Below are positions 59,269 to 64,000 of a DNA stretch of 64,000 nt, one piece after another (positions within the stretch are counted from its first letter, which is position 1; each line of letters opens with the position of its first letter). Below the pieces are notes generated by a model, which saw only the letters and a program-made list of their open reading frames with translations, was not told the origin of the DNA and did not search any database. The position numbers and the translations under genes were made by a program. The DNA comes from Macrocystis pyrifera. Its lineage: Eukaryota; Sar; Phaeophyceae; Laminariales; Laminariaceae. Location of the stretch: assembly GCA_031763025.1 (NCBI GenBank), contig JASSKH010000007.1, positions 7,455,930 through 7,519,929 of the forward strand, written 5' to 3'.

Positions 59269-59293
59269 GGGGGGGGGGGGGGGGGGGGGGGGG
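59269..59293. repeat. Poly(G) run of about 25
   Basis: One of the longest mononucleotide runs in the window, outside any recognised element. Confidence 0.9.
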
Positions 59294-60892
59294 CAGGTTG
59301 GATTAAAGGCCGTTTCTACAAGAAGAAGAAGAAAAAGAAAAAAATATGTTCAATCTTGTCGGATTTTTTTTTCACGGCCGAAAAATCGAGGGGGGGGAAA
59401 AAAAGGGGGGGGAAAACGGTCCCAACAAATCGCCTGTACGGAGGCGTTGTGGGCCAGTACTGCTGCTGCTGTAGCGAAACAAGCAAGCGTTGTGGGTCCG
59501 GAAGCCAAGGTTTTCGGGTAGTTCTGGAACCTGGGACGTAGGGGAAGCACTCGTACGGGGTAATTGAAGACGCTCGGAGGTCGCAGCAGTAGTCGTGTAC
59601 GTACTCGCGCCACACACACTTCCAGGTATAGATAATCAGGGACAGCTGTACTTGGCCTATTGATAGCGCGCCCACGGAAGCGCGACCGCATATAATAAGA
59701 TCCCAGGTACTCTGTATTGGTATGAACTTATCAATAGAGGGGTGGGGGGGGGGTGCTAACTGTAAGCATCAATAATGTCCATACTTTTTCAGAGTGATGT
59801 TCCGAAACTTCTGGTAGACATCGGATATCATAGGGGAAAGAAAGCTGACACACGAAAACCAGTCAGAATGTCAGCAGCATGCACCGAACTACAGAGGCGC
59901 TACACTTCCATGTATGACAACCTGGGTCACTACCGTGTATGCAGAGCATGGGGAGCAGCGACAACAGCAAATAGGTATAATCGTAGTATATGTGCAGAGC
60001 CGCAACCACCAACGCATCTACTACCTCATAAAAGGCGCCGCGGCGCAATTGTGATCGTGGGTTGTGGTTGTATCGAGGGGAAAGCTGGCAAGCTGCTGAA
60101 ATATACTCGACATCACGTCGTCGCTGGCTCTTTATACATATCCACATCAATACAGCGTTGAAGCCGGCTATCATTTTCAAGTCTATCAATAACTACACAA
60201 CGGCGACTGAAGAGTTTTTCGGCCGTTTTTTCAGTCGTTCACACCTCCAATCCCAAAGAAAGTACTAAAGCACGCTTCGCACCCGTGCACAATTGACACT
60301 TAACTGTACGCACTCCTGGAAAAGAAAAGAGATCACCGCACCGCCGAGTACCAGTATTCTATGAGTGGGGAAAATAAAAAAAACATGAAAACATCAAACA
60401 CTACTGTAGCATCACATTACTTTCGTCATGTCTTCTGCCAACCGACACAACGTGCAGCATAACCTTGTACCCTTAAACGCCGATCACTGATCAAAAATCA
60501 TCATGCATGCATGTAGTAACCATCTTCGAAAGAAAAGAAAATAGAAAACCTCAGGGGAATCGAAGGAGGGAGGGGCGTGCTGTAGTACCAATCAATCAAT
60601 ACTCACATATCTACGCACCACACGAGTAGCTCCTCCCGGCTCAACTTCGACCTGCATAAATGCCGAGATATACCCCACCTGCTGTTTGTCGCCCTTGCTC
60701 CGACCTACTCGTGTTGTCACGGGGAGGCCATAGAAAACTAGAACCCACAAATGGACACACATGTATCCCCTTTAGTTTCCACACCAAGGTTGGTTATGGT
60801 TTCTGTTTTCCCGGAAAAAGCATTCCTACAAGTTCATCGTCACATTCTGCCATACCCTCCAATCTTTTGAGTGAAAACGCCGAACGTTTCAC

Positions 60893-61170
60893 ACCTCAGA
60901 CAGATGATCTACAGGTAGATGATCTACAGATAGATCATCATCTAGATCTTTCGAGGCAGATCTATTCCCCCATCATGTATTATCTACAGCAGTAATAGTA
61001 GCTCATGTTGCCGGGTGGGACCCGTATATTCTGCACGACCTACTGTAAGCACCTGCTTTCTGGGTTGAGTATGTGCCGCTGTGCAGGCCCTGCACAAGCT
61101 CTTGCGACGGCAGATGAGAAGCTACATGACATATCTAGATGATAATCTATCTGATCTGTACATGTACGAG
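60893..61170 (+). repeat. GATC-rich dispersed repeat, copy 6
   Basis: It has CAGATGATCTACAGGTAGAT clusters, GTAGCTCATGTTGCCGGGTG and GTGCAGGCCCTGCACAAGC, and ends with ATAATCTATCTGATCTGTAC. Confidence 0.65.
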
Positions 61171-62104
61171 CCGTGGAATGTTTTATGTGAAAATATTAAC
61201 ATATCGATACAGCATTTAAAGTAGAACTCTATAAAACAGACTACTACTGACATTAATGGTGTATGCACAGCGGTGTAAACAGACTACTAACATTAATAGT
61301 TGTATGCACAGCGGTGTAAACATTCGTTCGTATTTAATATTAAAGGTATAATATGGACCTGGCAAAACAACGAACAGAAAATGGCACACATGCATGCTGC
61401 ATAGAGGGCAACCCTGGGCGAACATGAAACCAAAAGTAAAAAGAAGAGCTGGGAGTCGGCCCGACTTGCAACATCGCGGGTCGGACTTTCTTTCCCCCCC
61501 ATCCCCTCTTTTTTTCATTTTCATTGTTGTAAAAGACTACGTACAGGTTTCAGAGTGGGCTTACCGTAAATTTCCCCCCCCCCCGACCGCCGGCTAGTTG
61601 TTCTACCCAAGGTTTTGAAAACGGGCTCATTTTTGGGGATTTCGGCTAGAAGAGGGATTATTGTGTAATCCGTAGCAAAAACCTGTTCTGCGTAAGAAAT
61701 CTTGTATCCCATCCGACGAGAAGAGGTTTCCACCGAACATGCCGCTAGTGAACCAGAGCCACGAGGTTTGAGGTCGGTGCTTTTGTCACAAAAAAGAGAA
61801 CGGGGAAAAAAAATAACGGGGAAACACCAAACAAAAGAGAGAAAAAAAAAACACAAGCCTGTTTGGTCGAAAACGGCATGATGATCAGGTCGCACGGATG
61901 GAGGATGACTTGCCCATGAAGCCACAACATTGTAACCAAACAGCCACGAAGTCGGGCACGGCCATTTGTTGTGTAGTGTGTGAGAGGAAGGAGTCCTACG
62001 TACGCTGCTGCAATCGTCCGTCGTCGGCATGCGGAAGTTACCGAACCGCTGTTTTGGTGTGTGGTGGTTGGGATTGTTTCTTTGTCAAAAGGCCGTTTTT
62101 TTTT

Positions 62105-62395
62105 TTTCCCCCATCCCATTCATTGTCATCTTTGCCCTTCTTTTCTCTCTCCTTCCTATTACGGGGGACGATAGTATATAGGACCAAATATTGCTGGTAA
62201 AAATAGGTAAATATATAGGTTTTTATCTATACCATAGGTCCTGTTAACTATGGACCACCGTAATAGTCGTAACCCAGGTCTGTGTTCACAAAGCAGGCTC
62301 TTCTCCTTCCTCCCTTCCACGTTTCTTGCCTTGGCAGGCGTTTTTCTCGCGAGAAGACTTCAGCCCTTTCTTTCTTCGTCGACTCGCATCGAATT
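62105..62395 (+). repeat. GTAACTC-type dispersed repeat, copy 5, split by a MITE
   Basis: CTTTTCTCTCTCCTTCC is separated from GTCGTAACCCAGGTCTG by the MITE 62159-62263. The intact relative is at 63290. Confidence 0.82.
62159..62263. mobile_element. TA-flanked MITE, copy 4, nested
   Basis: 105 bp, ends TTACGGGGG / CCACCGTAA, TA on both sides. Confidence 0.88.
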
Positions 62396-63289
62396 GCGCC
62401 ATAAATCAACAATAGCTAAAATTGTTATAATAAATAGTGTGCAAGGACTGTTTGAGCGCTTCGCAGCACCTATAGAGAAAGCAGCCGGTATCATATCGGA
62501 GGGGCTGAGGAACTTCTCAAATCTCAAACACGCCAAAGTTTTACTTAAAGTTGTTGACTGCTCTGCAATGTAAAAAAACGTCGTTTCTCGGGAGACACCA
62601 ACGTATCCAACTGATTGGGTTTCCTTATCCGTAGGAAGGCTTGTTTAACCTATTGGCGCTTCACACAGAGAGAGAAAACGAACACAAAATATGACGTTCT
62701 ATATTCACAAACATCGGTCACCGGGTAGTTCGGGGAAAATAGGTTTGGTGTCCCAACTGCAATGCAAGGGCTCGTATCATAATTCGTACGCTTGGTACAG
62801 GTACGCATGCATACGTACACGATTAGGGCGCATCATGACCCTACAGCATGACCCTACAGCAGTGCTCGGGTTGCTGCACGCGCGCCCACTCCACGTGGGT
62901 ACGTACGAGTATAGAAAGTATTCGTAGTCGGTTGAGAAGCCCAAGCGAATCATTTTTTTTTTTTTTTTTTTTTTGTCTTTTCTTTGTCGCTGGTCTCCGG
63001 GTCTCAAAAAGGTTTTGATGCGCGCGATTGCATACATAATTACTGTGCAAATATTCCATGTTTTTTAGGCCCTTAAGAAGTCCTTTTTTCTCATACGTAC
63101 ATACACAAAACTCGTCCGGAAAATGACGTCAAATAGTCAGACCTATCTTAGAGTCCGCTAACGCCGCCTAGCGAATCTCTAACGTGCACTCGTACGGTCA
63201 CATACATGTATATTACCTGTGGGTACTCATAGTTATTAGTAGGGTGTGGTAAAGTCCTGTAGACTCGCGACTGCTGTATATAATAAATA

Positions 63290-63470
63290 TATATATTTTC
63301 CTCCATCCCATTTCATACTCTCGCCCTTCTTTTCTCTCTCCTTCTTAGTCGTATCCGGGGTCACAAAGCAGGCGTTTTCTTCTCCTCTTCCCCACTACGG
63401 TTCTTGCCTTGGCAGGCCTTTTTCTCGCGAGAAGACTTCAGCCCTTTCTTCCCTCGTCGACTATTAATAT
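63290..63470 (+). repeat. GTAACTC-type dispersed repeat, copy 6 (empty MITE site)
   Basis: It reads CTCTCTCCTTCTTAGTCG where copy 5 carries a MITE, and continues with CCACTACGGTTCTTGCC and TTCTCGCGAGAAGACTTCA. Confidence 0.8.
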
Positions 63471-64000
63471 TAGTACTATTAATATCTCAAAAAGATTATC
63501 CACATGCTTGTTGCGATACGAGGTACTTGAAACCAGTAATATCCTTGCTTGCTCGTACTAATATATGCTTTCTTGACTATATACTCGTACGTACATATGT
63601 ATGTGATGAATACCAGGGGATGAAATGACATCATGATGAGCAGGTTCTCGCACACAGAGCTGCTGGTGACATGAGTGATATATGCAGTGGTTAACCCGCA
63701 AGGAAGGCTACTCTCTCCATCTACGCTACTATGTTGTATCTGCTGCGTCTGCCAGGCACCAATACGTAGTTAGTGCCTGGTATCTGGTTGTGGAGTACCA
63801 ACTACAATGCGAGCACTCTGTCCTCGGTACACTTATCAAAATACACGTCACACTGCTGTGTACCTGGTACGCATAGTAGCATACAGCAGTCAACAGTCAA
63901 CAGGCAGTGCTGTAATCCGGCACTGCATTGTGACAATGTACCAGGTAGATCTCTGTCGTAGTTTCGTGACCACAGAGCTTGCATCTCTCGAGGATAAGAA

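Larger units (their letters stand above)
1632..63947. repeat. Dispersed 9-bp palindrome TACCWGGTA (23 sites)
   Basis: Starts by my reading: 1632, 4015, 4694, 6263, 9793, 13855, 16070, 16538, 19032, 24737, 32291, 35258, 43052, 43289, 44405, 48150, 48874, 51678, 53309, 53696, 53774, 63861 and 63939. None lies in an exon. Bases beyond the nine are not conserved. Confidence 0.8.
56140..64000. other. Region upstream of NTH1, no gene recognised
   Basis: No exon is supported. It holds two MITEs nested in other repeats, a related inverted-repeat element (57065-57178), an (AAT)n run, poly(G) and poly(T) runs, GATC-rich and GTAACTC-type dispersed repeats, and three TACCWGGTA-type sites near the right end. 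A Cys-rich open stretch at 61880-62050 is the only part that might be coding, and I could not confirm it. Confidence 0.5.

Noticed and set aside
59775..60161. 128-codon + strand frame
   Set aside because: No motif, no neighbouring exons, and composition like the surrounding intergenic DNA.
61880..62050. Cys-rich + strand stretch (CCVVCERKESYVRCC)
   Set aside because: No splice borders or known zinc-finger spacing; could not be supported as an exon.

Overview
This is a nuclear eukaryotic window with few genes and many repeats. Coding DNA is only about 5.5 kb of 64 kb. It occurs as small GC-rich exons separated by introns of about 0.5 to 3.9 kb. Spliceosomal GT-AG borders and two GC-AG borders can be read directly, and exon phases match at every junction I joined. 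The exon style, the very long introns and the protein family of the large gene suggest a large-genome stramenopile, most likely a brown alga. That assignment is inference; no marker gene proves it.

Three genes can be reconstructed. (1) The last two exons (2957-3849, + strand) of a response-regulator or hybrid histidine kinase gene, whose receiver domain has Glu where the phosphoacceptor Asp belongs. (2) A + strand gene of at least 28.7 kb (5140-33847, about 16 exons, about 1,400 residues), encoding an alpha/beta-hydrolase fold that has lost two of its three triad positions, a low-complexity linker, six IQ motifs, a coiled coil, a SAM domain and C-terminal ankyrin repeats. This is most simply a calmodulin-binding scaffold. 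Its 5' end is unresolved, and exon 10 contains a one-base frame break at an A/G homopolymer. (3) A complete-looking - strand gene for endonuclease III (NTH1, seven exons, 56139 down to 44672, 267 residues), with the catalytic Lys and Asp and all four Fe-S cysteines.

Layout: 1-2956 has no recognisable gene (probably intron or upstream of the receiver gene). 2957-3849 is the receiver. 3850-33847 is the pseudohydrolase scaffold gene. 33848-44671 is a repeat-filled spacer between two convergent genes. 44672-56139 is NTH1. 56140-64000 is intergenic or unrecognised, again repeat-filled.

The non-coding DNA is dominated by short elements, seen in many copies: a roughly 300-bp SINE-like element with a poly(C) tail; a non-LTR retrotransposon tail that ends in a similar 3' module and C-rich tail; a roughly 105-bp TA-flanked MITE with two copies nested in other repeats; a hairpin MITE; a GATC-rich dispersed repeat; and many minisatellites. 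The 9-bp palindrome TACCWGGTA also occurs 23 times by my reading, always outside exons, against about 0.5 expected by chance. The genes have no evident pathway link to one another.
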